Positions 1 through 11,895 of a stretch of 64,000 nt of DNA are shown one piece after another; positions within the stretch are counted from its first letter, which is position 1, and each line of letters begins with the position of its first letter. A model generated the notes under the pieces. It was not told the origin of the DNA and did no database searches. It saw only the letters and a program-made list of their open reading frames with translations. Source of the DNA: Prasinococcaceae sp. CCMP 1430 (taxonomy: Eukaryota > Prasinodermophyta > Palmophyllophyceae > Prasinococcales > Prasinococcaceae); assembly GCA_013416795.1 (NCBI GenBank), contig RQSC01000014.1, positions 514,339 to 578,338 on the forward strand. Reading direction: 5' to 3'. The translations under genes and the position numbers were made by a program.

Positions 1-190
1 AGCCCAGCGTGTCGAACTTGTACAGCACGCTCTGGTAGAGCACGTCCGACACCGCGCGCGACCGCTCCGCGCGCTTGACGTCCGCCATGCGCCGGTAGAG
101 CGACAGGCTCTCTCCGGCGGCCGCGCCGGCGGCCTCGCCGGCGTCGCCCGCGCCCGCGGCGGCCTGGCCGTCCTCGTCGGCGGCANACAC
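1..190 (-). CDS. DUF760-like protein, N-terminal fragment cut by window edge
   Basis: Read on the minus strand, about 63 codons are open and run off the left edge, so the C-terminal part lies outside the window. After an Ala/Gly-rich stretch comes a segment with the pattern LYRRMADVKRAERSR followed by VLYQSVLYKFDTL. As I recall it, this resembles the start of the plant and algal DUF760 family, whose members are often plastid-targeted. The start codon is not visible: the frame stays open upstream through an ambiguous base at 186, and the Ala-rich lead could be the end of a targeting peptide or begin at a splice acceptor. Family assignment is from motif memory only. Confidence 0.4.
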   Translation of the reverse strand, partial: MXAADEDGQAAAGAGDAGEAAGAAAGESLSLYRRMADVKRAERSRAVSDVLYQSVLYKFDTLG

Positions 191-833
191 AGCCACGCCG
201 CACCGCGCGCCGCGCGTCGGCGCGCGCCCGCGGGGCTTCCTCTTCTAGAAGGCGCGCGCGCGTGGCGGCCCGGCCGGCGGCGAACCGCGAAATCCGCGGG
301 CCGCGAAACCCGTCCGCATCGAGCGACAGCCCGACGGGCCGGCGAAACCGCGGATGGAGGGCGCGAACCGCGGCGACGCGCGAATCTCTCGCAGAGCGAC
401 AAGAGAGATTTGGATTTGCTCGTTTTTATTTTTATTTTTTATTTTTTATTTCGTGCGCGACGGAGACTGACAGCGACAGCGTGCGAGCGAGCGCCGAGCG
501 CGGCGCCGACAGGCGCTCCGCGGCGGGCGAGGCGCCGGCGGCGGCCGCAGTCTTTGGCAACGCGCGGGTGGCGGCCGTGGCCGCAATCGGTGGATGAGGC
601 CTGCCCCAACGAGCGCTCAGGGTCCGCCGGAGCGCGCGACCGCGGGCGCGGGCGCGAGCGCGAAGAGAGAAATGCTATGCACCGCGCGTCACAGAGCCGA
701 GCTCTGGGGGCTCGCTCTTTTACGCGGCGGCGCGCAGGCGCGCGCGCACGGTGGCCTGCTGCTGCACCCCACGCCGTCGGCTGTCGCAGGAGGGCCCGCC
801 CCAGCGCGTCGCTGCGCCGGACCAGCCACGCGC
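191..833. other. Intergenic stretch between two minus-strand genes
   Basis: This stretch separates the DUF760-like fragment from the end of the rhomboid-like gene. It should hold the promoter and first exon of the former and the 3' untranslated region of the latter. Open frames exist on both strands, but their Arg/Ala/Pro composition is what random very GC-rich DNA gives, and no domain is recognisable. The only distinct element is the T-rich island at 423-451. Confidence 0.5.
423..451. repeat. T-rich low-complexity island
   Basis: A run of four T5-6A units (A-rich on the minus strand) stands out sharply in a stretch that is otherwise mostly G and C. It lies upstream of the minus-strand gene at the left edge. 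It could be a nucleosome-poor promoter tract or the remnant of a poly(A) tail from a retroposed copy; no target-site duplication is obvious. Confidence 0.6.
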
Positions 834-2161
834 TCATCGCCGCTTTCGCAGGTCGTCTGTGGACGTGCCGCGCGCGTCCGAGTGGTTGACGTGCTCCCAG
901 CCGTCGTCGCGGGAGGGCTCAGGCCCCCCGGCGAAGCCGTCGGCAGTGCGTGCGCCGCCGCCCGCTCCTGCGCTGCCGCCAGCGCCTGCATTCCCGCGAC
1001 CACGACGCGCGCCGCTGCCGCCGCCACCCGCCGTGCCGCCGCCGAAGTTGCGGCTCGCACGAGGGGGCGCGCGCTTCACGAGCAGGCCGGCGCCGTTCGA
1101 TCGCGTGGGGCGCCCTCCGAGTCAGCGCGAGAGAGCGAGGGAGGAAAGGCGAGGGGAGCGACTCGAGCCGGAGAAGCGACACGGGAGCACGCGCGCACTC
1201 GCACCTGTCTGGGAGGAAGCCCCGCGAGCTCGGGCGCGAGGCGTACGATGCCATTTCCGACGACGATACCGCACACATGGTTTAAAAGTGAACTCTGTGG
1301 ATGCAGGAAATGGACCAAGCCCAGCTCGAGCCACGCGGCCCACTTGCTCTCCACGCTGAAGAAGAAGAAGCCCTCGCGGCGCGTGCCGGCGACCTTGCCT
1401 GCCACGACCTTGAGCGCGAAAATGACGCCCGTGTAGCCCATGCAGCACTCGTCCCAGTAGATGCCTTCGAAGAGCCCGAGCGTTGCCAGCGTGCCCGCAG
1501 CGGCCACGTAGAGCGTCTGCGTGGCCACGCAGCACAGGAAGAGCAACGCGCCGAATCGCTTCGTCCCGAGCGCGAGCTCCAGGTTGAAGCCCTTCTGGCA
1601 CAGAGACACGGTTTCATAGTACAGGTGATAGACGCCGCGCGTGGCCAGCAGCGGCAGCAGCAGCCTCGCGGGCCACGGCGAGCCGCCGCCGCCGCCGCCG
1701 CCTTCGACGCCGTAGCCGTACCCAAAAAAGTCCGCCGGGTTGAGGCACATCGAGGACACCCAGCCAAGGCCAAAGCCGTCGCTCGCGCGCCGCCCGAGGA
1801 GCAGCTCGCCGAGGAGGTCAGTGAGGCCGTCGCCGCCAACGTGCAGCAGCACGGGCGGCACGAGCAGACACAGGCTCGCGACGGGCTTGAAAGGCAGGCG
1901 GTTGAGCGCCTCGAACACGCGCATCAGCAGCATGAGCTGCAGGGGCAGGGCGGCGAGGAAAACACAGTGGCCAGCGAGCGCTCGTCAGCTGCGCGACCGC
2001 GCGAGGGCGCGCACTGTGCGCTCCCTCGCTCGCTCCCTCGCTCGCCGGCTCGCTCGCTCGCTCGCTCGCTCGCAACGCACGAGCATGAAGTTGTCGTTCC
2101 CGCGGCCGTACATGCCGCGGCCGCGGCCGTACCCGTAGCGCTGCCGCCCGCCGAACATCAT
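834..2161 (-). CDS. Rhomboid-like intramembrane protein (RHBDD1/RBL14 type) with Thr at the catalytic Ser position
   Basis: Three exons are proposed: 2161-2081, 1936-1205 and 1073-834, giving about 350 residues. Donors are GTGCGT and GTGCGA, the first acceptor is pyrimidine-rich, and phases agree. The short first exon is Gly/Arg/Tyr-rich. The core matches the RHBDD1/plant RBL14 pattern: a hydrophobic N-terminal segment, a YHLYY loop, LELALGTKRFG, then ECCMGYTGVIFALK and a later WLELGLVHFL...NHVCGIVVG. In active family members the fourth segment reads GxSG and pairs with a His. Here the Ser codon is ACG (Thr, about residue 196, bases 1430-1432) while the His remains. The Gly/Ser-rich tail ends in DDLRKRR, reminiscent of p97-binding tails, but that is inference. 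It may be a pseudoprotease. The third exon is the least certain. Confidence 0.8.
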
Positions 2162-2193
2162 GGCGGCAGGCCACTGGGGCGTGCGGGTGGCGT

Positions 2194-2208
2194 CCCCCCC
2201 CCCCCCCC
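2194..2208. repeat. Poly(C)15 tract in the rhomboid gene leader
   Basis: Fifteen C residues (G on the gene strand) lie 33 bases upstream of the proposed rhomboid start codon, between it and the RING-protein gene. Confidence 0.85.
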
Positions 2209-2390
2209 GGTCTTGGGCGCTGGCGCCGCGCGCGCGCGCGTGTGCCGCGCCCGAGCGGAGGTGGCGTCGGCACGCGCGAGTCGGCGCGCGCGCTCTTTTT
2301 TGCGCCCCTCCAGGGGGGAATGCGGCCCTCATCACACAGCATTGCGCGCGCTCTGCGATTGCCGATTGCATATTACGCCGTGTCGCATAC

Positions 2391-2396
2391 TGTACA
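2391..2396 (-). terminator. Candidate 3'-end signal TGTACA after the RING gene
   Basis: The palindrome TGTACA lies 39 bases past the stop codon of the RING-finger gene. The same hexamer follows the stops of several other genes here, suggesting a polyadenylation-associated element. Confidence 0.45.
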
Positions 2397-2434
2397 TGCC
2401 GCGCACGCCGGGCGCGCGCCGCGCAGAGGCCTTG

Positions 2435-3112
2435 TCACGCGCCCTCGAAGAGCCGCGGGAGCTTGTCGAAGAAGGCGTCCACCCACCCGAGCGCGCCGCT
2501 GCCGTCGGCGACGCCGCAGCTCGCTGCGCGGTCCCCCCCGCGCGGGGCGTCCGCGAGCACCCACGCGCCGCCGCCGCCGCGCTCGCTCGGGAGGCGCGTG
2601 CGGCACAGCGGGCAGTCGCCGCCGCCGCTTGTGTTGCGCCAGCGATGGTAGCACGAGGCGCAGAAAGCGTGGCCGCACGGCGCAACGAGCTCCAGGCTGC
2701 CGTCCATGCAGATGCAGCACACGTCCTCTTCCTCTTCCTCTTCCTCCTCCTCGGATGCCGCGCCGCTGTCGTCCCCGTCGCCTGCGTGGCCATCGTCGCC
2801 GCGTGTTTCTGCGCCCTCGGCGCGCCGCCGCGCGCCGCCGCGCGCGTGCGCGAGGGCGCCGAGCTCCGCCTCGGTCTGCGCGAGCACGGGCAGAACGAAC
2901 TCGTACAGCTGGCGCAGCGATGCGCGCCGCGGCCGCACGCATTCGGCGGCGGAGACCAGCACGAAACCGTCGGCGCCCGCGTNTCGCACGCGGCGCGCCT
3001 CGCGGTGCGCCGCCGCGCGCACCTCCGGCACCGCCCACTGCGCGTACCGGTAGGCGCGCGGCAGCCCGTACGCCAGCCCGTACACGACCAGGTACACCGC
3101 CAGCTCGGCCAT
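2435..3112 (-). CDS. RING-finger protein, RNF141-like
   Basis: A 225-residue protein, likely an E3 ubiquitin ligase. The start is taken at ATG 3112, where a short hydrophobic segment (MAELAVYLVVYGLAYGL) opens the coding frame; sequence upstream is compositionally noncoding. After a basic, Ala-rich middle and a run of Glu comes a C3HC4 RING at about residues 131-175: CCICMDG, PCGHAFCASCYHRW, CPLCRTRLP. The segment following it, with AWVLADAP, resembles the conserved stretch after the RING of animal RNF141, which is why I favour that family. One ambiguous base (2983) leaves one residue unknown. No intron is needed. The neighbour upstream on the other strand is KDM5, about 1 kb away. Confidence 0.82.
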   Translation of the reverse strand: MAELAVYLVVYGLAYGLPRAYRYAQWAVPEVRAAAHREARRVRXAGADGFVLVSAAECVRPRRASLRQLYEFVLPVLAQTEAELGALAHARGGARRRAEGAETRGDDGHAGDGDDSGAASEEEEEEEEEDVCCICMDGSLELVAPCGHAFCASCYHRWRNTSGGGDCPLCRTRLPSERGGGGAWVLADAPRGGDRAASCGVADGSGALGWVDAFFDKLPRLFEGA

Positions 3113-4168
3113 CTGCTCGCCCCCTCGGGCGCGCGCGCCAACGCCGGGGCTCACACTCCTCCTCCCCTCCTGGCGGGGCGGGGATGCCCCCCCCGCTGCT
3201 GGCAGGCGGGCCCTCCCGCGCGCACTGTGGCGCGCCGCCGGCGCTGCCGCTCGCTCGCGCCCGCCCACTTCTCGGCAAAAAAGAAAAAGCGCCTCACTCG
3301 ATGCGATGATACCAGGCACAGCACGTCTCTCGAGCTCTCGAGCGCACGTGCGCGTGCAACACTGATATTGGTATCACGATGACCATCGTCACATCTCGTG
3401 CGTGCGCACCACTCAGTCAGACATCAGAGGAGTCTGCCAGCCAGCCAGCGATGTGCGCTGTCCGTCACCAGGCTGTTGCCGTTGGTGTTTGGTGTGTTGG
3501 TGTTGGTAGGTGGGTGTTGCTCTTGGTGTTGGTGTTGCCGTTGGCGTTGGTGTTGCGCGCGGGGCGGGATCGGATCCAGCCATGCGAGAGGCCGTGCGGC
3601 TGTCCCTGTGCCTGCCCGCCGTCATCCAGTCAGTCAGCCGCCATCCATCCGGCCAGCGGCGGGGGGCGTTGCCCCAACCTTCTGTCTGTCCCTCCATCAA
3701 CAGCACATCAGACTCCTGCACAGCCATGAGTCGGAGTATTCAACACCGCCCAACCAACCAACCAACGCACCAACGTCCCATCGATCGATCGAAGGCGGCT
3801 TTTCACCCACCCGCCGTTCGACGGCCGTCGCGGCGTGCGCAGCGTCGAAGACCCACAGACCGACAGAACCAACCGGCGAACCGGTGCACGCATGCACGCA
3901 CGTGCACCAGCACCTGCCTGCCTGCGTGCCTGACGTGTTCTCGGGTGTACGACCCGGTCTGCGTAGTGTTGTGTTTCGGTGTCGCCCCGGCTCTGACTCA
4001 GCACCTCGCGATCCCCGAGGATCTGATCCAATGGTCGCCGACGGGGCGCGCGCCGGCCGGCCCGGCGGGGCGCCGCGCGGCGAAATCGGGAAGCGCGATT
4101 TCGGGGGCTGCAGCTCCTTCCGCGGCGGCGACGCGGTGCTCCGCGGCCGGGCGGCGCGGCGCCGCGCG
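3113..4168. promoter_or_regulatory. Long divergent intergenic region upstream of KDM5
   Basis: This separates the divergent RING-finger and KDM5 genes and probably holds both promoters and the KDM5 leader. The KDM5 frame happens to stay open across it. The sequence is rich in simple repeats: degenerate GGTGTT units (3484-3555), CCAAC units (3750-3775), ATCGATCG (about 3780-3790) and GCAC/CTGC units (3890-3940). An in-frame ATG at 4031 could extend KDM5 by 46 codons. Confidence 0.6.
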
Positions 4169-7100
4169 ATGGCCGCGCGGCGCAAGTTCGACCGGGGGGG
4201 CCTACGGCAGCACATGCTGTGCGGCGTGGGCGATGTGCCCGTGTTCGAGCCCTCCGAGGAGGAGTTCGCCGCGGGACCGTACGCGTACCTCGCCACGATC
4301 CGCGAGGAGGGGGCGCGATACGGGCTGTGCCGCGTGCGGCCGCCGAAGAGCTTCCGCGTGCCGCTCGCGCTGTCGATGAAGACGCTGCGCTTCGACACGC
4401 GCTCGCAGCCCGTCAACGAGCTCATGAAGCGCGAGGCGTACGTGCAAACCGAGGAGGAGTTCATGAAGGAGTACGAGGCGTTCCTGGAAGAGAAAGGCGT
4501 CGCCCGCTGGCGGCGGCCGCCCGCGTACGACGGCGAGGAGCTCGACCTGCGCCAGCTCTTCGCAGAGGTGAGGCGCAGGGGCGGCTTCCGCTCGGTCGGC
4601 CGGCGCCGCATGTGGCGCGAGGTCGTGCGCGCGATGGGCGTCGGCGACGAGCGCGACAACGCCCCCACCGTATTCCGGGCGCTCTACGAGAAACACCTGC
4701 TCGCCTATGAGCAGCACTGCGCTCCGGGTGGTGCCACGGCGGACGAGACCGCGGTGGCCAGCGGAGGCGCGCCGCCGGCGGGGCCGTCGGCTGACGGTGG
4801 GGTGGCCGGCGCGGCGGCGGCAGGCGGCGGGGGCGTACCCTCGGTCCAGCCTTCCCCGGCCAAGAGCGCCGGGGGCAAAGCGCCGGCGCACACGCACGCG
4901 AGGCGCGTGGTTGCGGAGGCTGCAGCTGCGGCAAACGCGCGTGGGGGGGCGAGCGTCACGGGGGCACGCGGCCAGGCGGATGCAGTATCGGGCGCCGCCG
5001 TCCTTCGACAGGGGAGCAGCGCGCGAGGCCCCGGCTGCTCCGACGCCAACGCCAGGGACATCGTCGCAAGCAGCGGCCTCCGCGGCGGCACAGGTGCGGG
5101 GAGCACCGCTCGCGCGGTGGGGGCGGCCAGGCGCGCTTCTGATTCCGCCAGCGATGGCGACGTCGACAGCGGGAGCGAAATACAGGCGGGCGCCGACGAT
5201 GGCGGCGCGCGAGCCGGCGCCGTTGACTGCGGCGCCGATGCCGCCTCCGGGGTGGACTCCGATAGCGATTCCGAGGTTGGCCGCGTCGTGTGCGAACACT
5301 GCAATTGCGGAGGCCACGAAGACTGCATGCTGCTGTGCGATGGCTGCAATACCGGCTATCACATGTATTGCCTGAGCCCCCCGCTGGAGCGCGTGCCTGA
5401 CGGCGAGTGGCACTGCCCGCGCTGCGCTGAGAAGCGCGCAGAGGCGTGGGGCTTCGAAGATGGCGGGGAGTACACCGCCACGGAGCTGCAAGAGAGCAAC
5501 CGGGCCTTCATGTCGCGCTATTTCGGATCGGACTCGCGCGCGCGGTCGCTGAGCGTCCACGAGATCGAGGCGGAGTTCTGGCGGTGCGTGGAATCTCCCG
5601 ACCATACCGTGCGGGTTCTGTACGGAGCAGACCTAGACACCCACGTGGTCGGCTCTGGGTTTCCCGTCGCTGAGGAAGTGCGCAAGCGCTTCAAGTCTGA
5701 GGACATGCCGCCGCCTCCGCCGCACCTGCGCGCACCCGGCACCCGCGGTGGCGCGCCCAGCCCCGCCACAGCTGCCTGCGCCTCGAGCGCCTGGAACCTC
5801 AACAACATTCCATTCGACACGCAGAGCATGCTCAACTTCATCGAGCAGCGCGTCCAGGGCATCATGGTGCCGTGGCTGTACTTGGGCATGTGCTTCAGCA
5901 GCTTCGCGTGGCACACCGAAGACCACCACCTGTACAGCATCAACTACAACCATGTCGGCGCGCCGAAGGTGTGGTATACGGTGCCGGCCTCGTCCAGGGA
6001 GGGGTTGGAGAGGGTCATGCGCGACGTGCTTCCCGACATGTTCGACGCCCACCCGGACCTACTGTTTCAGCTCACGACTTTGGTTAACCCGGCGCAGCTG
6101 GAGGCTGCGGGCGTCCCCGTGTATCGCTGCGTCCAGCACGCGGGTGAGTTCGTCTTTGCCTTCCCCGGCGCCTACCACGGCGGCTTCAATGCGGGCTTCA
6201 ACGTCGCCGAGGCCGTCAATTTTGGTGCGGCCGACTGGATTCCTTCGGGCGTCCAGGCCACGGCACGCATAGCCAAGTTTCACCGCCCGGGCCTTTTCTG
6301 CCAAGAGGAAGTCGCAGCTCGCGCAGCACAGCGTCAGGCTGCCTTTCACAGGCGGTATCTCTCGCGTCCTGGGCGCAAAAAACGGGTGACGCCCACGCTT
6401 TTCCCGCGCGAGGCCGCCGAGACCGTCGCACGCGAGCTGCTGCGCGTGCATAGGCAGGAGAGCGAAGCACGCAGAGACGTCCTCCAAGCAGGATGCGCGC
6501 CCGAGCCGCGGAACGCTGCGGCGCGAGAGAACGCGAGTATCAACGGCGCGGCCAAAAGGGGCAGTGCACGACGGCGCGGCCGCGTGCTCGCGCCGACTGC
6601 GGGCGGCGCCGCCGCCGGTGACGGCGACGAGCACGAGTGCATTGTGTGCAGACGGTTTGTCTTCGCGTCGGCGGTTGGCTGCAGCTGTTGCCCGGGACGC
6701 GCTGCTTGCCCCATGCACGCCGACAAGCTGTGTGACTGTGCGCCTGGCAAGCGCGCGCTCATTAGCGGCGGGGCGGCCCACCTGCGCGCCCTTCGCGAGA
6801 ACGCCAGCACGCTTGCTGATGCCATGCACGACGAAAGTGGGGAAGCGAGCGCCGAGCTACAGTCCCATCTGCGTGCGCTGAGCGAGTTTGAGTCGACTCG
6901 AAACGGTGCTGAACGATGGCTCGAAGAGGCGCAAGCGTTGCTCGACTCGCGTCCGGGCGCAGGTGCACGTCCAAGGGACCCACGGCGGCTCGTTGGGCTC
7001 ACTGACAGCCTCGCGGAGCGCATGGACACGCATATTGTTGCCTGTGGCGCGCTGCTCTGTGCGGGTTTCGAGCCACGCGATGACGAGTGCTCGGAAGACG

Positions 7101-10100
7101 GCTCCGGCGGAGAGACAAGTGATGGCGACGAGAGCTGCTCCATTCAGCTTGGTGATGAAGTGCGTGCGCGGTATGCGCAGCTCTGCAAGGCTGCTGCATG
7201 GCGCAAGGAGGCGGTCGCATTCATGCTGCCGCACACGCGGACGCAGGGCAGTGCAGCGTCGCAGACCCGCAGAACGCGCTCTGTTGTCGCCGGCGGCGAT
7301 GGGATGGAAAAGCTGGCAAGGAAAGTCAGGACAGCTGCTGCCGACCATGCATGCAGTGGCACTTGCCCCGGTCGAGATTGTGCCGATGGCTCGACGAGTG
7401 CGGCTGGTGGGACGCGGGAGGGGTACGTTGCTGTACGCAACGGTTTTGCGCCCGGAGATCGCGTCGGTGAAGTGCCAACTGTCGAGCGGGTGCAGCGCCT
7501 GATCGCCGATGGTGATCTGGGTGGGCCAGGCGAGGTGTTTGGCCACTCAATGCTCAAGATGCTGAGGGATATGCATGCTGCTGAGGTCGAGCTCGACACC
7601 ATTGTTTGTCAGGTCATGTCGGCTGCCGAGAGCTCCGGCTCACTCGATGAGACGAGCAGCTCGCCGCTCGCCTCACACATCGGGCCCGGGGACAAGCCGA
7701 TAGATGCGCTCTCAACTCTTGCGGCGCGCGTTGGCGCCTCGCGCGTGCGTCTGAAGTCGGGCTCGGCATTCATGCGCGCTGTCAGCGCATTGCTCGATTG
7801 GGAACGCGAGGTGCGTATCCTCAGCACGTCATGCAATGACCAAACAGCAGCCAGAGACCTGAACGCGCTACCGACATTCAGCGCTGCGCAAGATCTGGCA
7901 GAGCGATACTCGAAGCTACTCTTCAGGGGTGCTGTGCACGACCTGCATGCGACCTTCAAAAGCACCGTGCTCGATCCGGCCGCGTCGTGGATATCAAAGG
8001 CCACGCGAATGGTCGCTTGGCGCCTGGGGACCGCGAGTGCGAACGAAATGCTCTCTGTTGCGCAGGAGCGCAAACTTCCCGTAGCGGGCAGTGCTTTAGC
8101 GCGCATCGCGGAGTGCGCGGAGGCTACCGCTGCATTCGTGAAAGAGCCCGTCGTAGCAGCTGCAGCGCGTGCGGCAGCGAAGCCCTTGCGGAGGGGGACC
8201 ACGCGCGGTACTGTGCCTCAGCGCATGGATGCGTCATCAGTGGCTGTGCGAGCGGCGAAGGCCATGGCCGCCACGTCTCGGGACGGGCGCGACGAACATG
8301 GAGCGGCCGCGCGTGCGCGTTCACTGTTGTCAGGCATAGCAAGCGATTCGGCTGTGTTTGCTTTTGAGGCCGAGGTGGCCGCTGCCGGCATGCGTTTCAT
8401 CGAATGGCGTGAGGCGGTAGAACGTGCACACGATGCGGAGGATGGTAGCGATGCAGCCGTGCTGACGGCCTTGTTGGCCTCGGCCTCCCTGTGCGGGGCG
8501 ACGGGCTGCCCCGAGCACGGCGAGCTCGTGGAGCTGCTTGCCGAGAGCCGCAGTTGGGATGCACGCGCGGCGGATCTTTTGGAGGGAGGCTGTGCCGCCG
8601 AGGATGCCCACGCTCTACTGCGGGAATGCAACGATTGGCAATTTGCGCCAGCGATGGTTGGTGTGGTGAACGCCGAACTCGCGCGCTGCAAGGCATGGTC
8701 TGAGCGCGCAGCGCTCGCGCTTCGCACGCGCGCGCCCTTGCGAGCGTCGACAGTCTCCACCGCTATTCCCGACATGCCTGCAGTGGCCGCGCTCATCCAA
8801 GAGGCATGCGCACTCCCCATGCGACCGCGCGAGGCCGATGCGCTGCGCGAGAAGTACGCTCTGGCACGTGCGTGGGAGTGCGAATGTGCGGATGAGCTCA
8901 CCGAGTGCGGTGCAATTGACGAGGCGCGCGCTGAACGCATCCGGGATATTATTGCACGCGGCGAGGCGTTCGCTCTTGTGTTGCCCGTGCTGAGTGCAAT
9001 GAAGGCCTTTCTGCGAGCTTCCGAGTGGAACGCGCGCGCAGCTCTGCTTTGGTGCGGAGGTGCGAGGCGAAATCGCGCCGGACTGCCGACTGTTGCTCAG
9101 CTTGCGGGGCTCAAGCGTTCTGCAGAGGCCATTGCTACGCTCGCCGATGCGGGCGCCGTGGCGGTGCCTGACAGCCGTCGTGGTGAAGAGCTCCGCGTCT
9201 GCGCCGCATTGCACGCTCGCGTGGTGGAGCAGTCGCGTTTGGCTTCAGAATGGGACAGGCGCGCTAGGGAGATCCTCGAGGACGATGGCCTTCGCGATGG
9301 GAAACGCTCGGGCGTCAGCGGGCGTCGAGGCGGCACGCACCCCGTAGCCGACGCGCAGCGCTTCATTGAGAGCGCTGCGGCAATCGAGGTCAAGCTTGAG
9401 TACTTGGAGGCTCTCGAACATGAGCTCGTCCAGTATCACCTGCGGGTTGCTCGTGTGCAAAGTCTGCTTGCCGATCTTGGCATTGACTTCGAAGCGGAGG
9501 TACCCGATATCGAAGAAGAGGCGTCTGATGCGAGTCTGAGCTCCGGAGAGGACGAGACGAGCAAAGAAGGCGGAGGCAAGCGCAAGGCGCAAGGTCAACT
9601 TTGTCCGCGGCGGAAGCGCGCGCGCGCCCCACCGCGCTCTCTGCTCCCAGGCGAGTCGGACGAAGGGGTGCTGGCCGGCACGAGGCTGTTGTTGCGCGAG
9701 GGCCCGCCTGTCGAGGAATCGGAGCGCTTCGAGTACGGTGATATTGAATCTGTGCTTGATGAGGACGATGCGTCACCCATTCCCCTCGACGCGCGCACTC
9801 GTGGCGCTCTCGCTCGAGCAATCGAGCCGGCGGATGAGTGGTCCGAGGCGGCTTCGAGGGCGATATGCGCAGACCCCGCCAATGAGCTTGGCGACGTGCT
9901 TGAGTACCTATCCGACCGTGTAGCAAATGCGCAGGCGCGTCTCGAGCAGGCCGCGGCTGGCGACTATCTAGAGGACAGGGAGGCCGCCCTGGGCATCGAC
10001 GGGGGCGATAAGAGGCGCGGCCGCAAGCGTCACTTGCGGCGCGAAGTTCGCTTTTGCCTATGCGGGGTCAACGAAAAGGAGGACGATGGCGGTGTGGACA

Positions 10101-11491
10101 TGGTGTGCTGTGACATGTGTGACCAGTGGGTGCACGTCGACTGCGTCGGCCTCACCAAGCAGGAAGTCACGGCAATGGACGCGTTCATCTGTCCAGTGTG
10201 CGCTCAAGGCCGCGAGCCGCTCGGTCGGAAGTCGAAGCGCAACGAGGTGCGGGGTACAATCGCGCACGACTCGTTCTGCGTATCGAATCGCCCGACGCTA
10301 AGCGACCTGAGGGTGCTCGCCGCGGCCTCGCGGCGCTTGATCGTTAAGCCTGCCCTCGAGGAGCAGCTGCTGTCCACAATCAAGAGCCTGGAGCGTTTCG
10401 ATGTGGCCGCACACGGATTTATGGACATGCTCACCGACCACGATACCCCCACGCCGGCGCCGCGGGCGTGCGTGGCGTACGCGGCGATCTCGATGGAGGT
10501 GCCGCTGCGCTCCGCCGCGGCCGTCGTTGCCTCGGCGGCGCTCGATACGCTCACCAAGAGCGCCAACAAGCTCCTCGAGGCCGAGCTGAAGCCCTCTCTG
10601 AAGTCGGTCTCGCGGTTCATTCGGCGCGTGGAAGCACTCGACCTCCCCGAACGGGTCAAGGATTCGGGCGCGCTAGGCGAGCTCGCCCGCTACGAGCGCG
10701 AGGGAACCGCGTGGGCGCGCGAGGCGCGTGCCGCGTTGGAAGACCTCACCATGCCTCTTTCCGTCGTGCGACGCATCATTTCCGCGGCAGACGATCTCTT
10801 CGTGGGGGTCACGAAGGAGGTGGCGCAGCTCGAAGACCGCTGTGTGCTGCATTGCGTGTGCCGCAAGCCTTACGATGGTTCGTCATGCATGATATTGTGC
10901 GACGTGTGTGACACGTGGTTCCACTACGAGTGCGTCGGCCTGAAGGCGCCGGCCCCGGGAGAGAAGGCCACGCATCCCAGCAGGTGGGCGTGCCCGAGTT
11001 GCCTCGGCGAGTCGCAGGTGTTGCTACCCGCAGGGCAGGATGCCGCACCCAAAGAGGTCAAGCCTACACTTTCGACGCCAGCAGCCGCATCCACGCTGGA
11101 GGACGCTGGGGATGCCGGCGCGGCGCACAAGCGGGCCCTGGATGCGCCTGCTGATGGCGCACGAGTCGCACCCGCGTCGCATCCCGCGCAGCAATGCCCT
11201 CGCGCGGCGGCGGCAGAAGCCAGCAGGGCATCGACGCTTCCATCTGCTGCTCCACTGAGCGTGTCGGTCGAAATGCACCCGACCGCAGTTGCGCAGGCGC
11301 ATGCTGAGCAAGTCGCCAGGGCCGCTCGCGAGCAACAGCTGTTGATAGAGGCTCACGCAGCACAGCTGCAAGCCGCCCAAATACAGAGCGCACAGTTTGC
11401 TGCCCGCGCTCAACAATTTGGCATCGTTGACACGCAGGGGCAAGTGGCGCACCAACAATTGCTTCTGTTACAGCAGCAGCAGCAGCAGCAC

Positions 11492-11525
<34 letters not shown>

Positions 11526-11788
11526 TGCATCAGCAATTGCAGGTGCATATGCAGCGTCAGCAGCAGCAGATGCTCGCGGCGCAGGCCGGCGTGTGCATGA
11601 CCGCACCAAATCTTACCCCCGCGCAGACGCACGTGTCGACGAGCGCGTTGCCGCAAATGCAGGTGCCAGGTGCCCAATACCTCATGCCGATGGGCAGGGC
11701 GGAGGCAGCCATGGCTACTACGCAGCTCTCGGGCGTCGCGACGTCAGCAGCGCTGCCCCTCACGTGGCCGCAGTATCTACCGCCTTAG
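4169..11788 (+). CDS. KDM5: KDM5/JARID1-type histone H3K4 demethylase
   Basis: A single open frame of about 2,539 codons. Members remove methyl groups from H3K4 using Fe(II) and 2-oxoglutarate in the nucleus. Visible domains in order: JmjN (about 24-65, VPVFEPSEEEF), ARID (about 110-185), PHD1 (about 374-421), JmjC (about 540-700), a C5HC2 zinc finger (about 824-865), a long helical PLU-1-type region, PHD2 (about 1960-2012), PHD3 (about 2226-2280) and a Gln-rich tail with runs of Gln (about 2435-2455). In JmjC the iron ligands HTE and the distal His in AYHGGFN are present, as is the Lys of KVWY, so it should be active. ATG 4169 has a good context; ATG 4031 is an alternative. It is larger than animal KDM5 proteins and has no intron over 7.6 kb. 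Confidence 0.95.
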
Positions 11789-11856
11789 CCGTGGCATGCC
11801 TTCGAGCTGGAGCCATCGCGCCATGGGCATGTAACATAGATATACAGTAGCATATA

Positions 11857-11862
11857 TGTACA
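11857..11862. terminator. Candidate shared 3'-end signal TGTACA (KDM5 / 11896 gene)
   Basis: TGTACA lies 69 bases past the KDM5 stop and 34 bases past the stop of the converging minus-strand gene, inside an AT-rich spacer of 107 bases. Confidence 0.5.
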
Positions 11863-11895
11863 ACAGTTGCGAACGTCGCTCGTAGCTGGCGCGCG

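Noticed and set aside
423-451. T/A-rich tract as proof of a retroposed element
   Set aside because: No target-site duplication, element body or coding remnant is visible; kept only as a low-complexity island.
1301-3382. Plus-strand open frame of 693 codons
   Set aside because: It is antisense to the rhomboid and RING genes, whose conserved motifs are unmistakable; its composition (Arg/Ala/Glu) is that of a GC-rich shadow frame.
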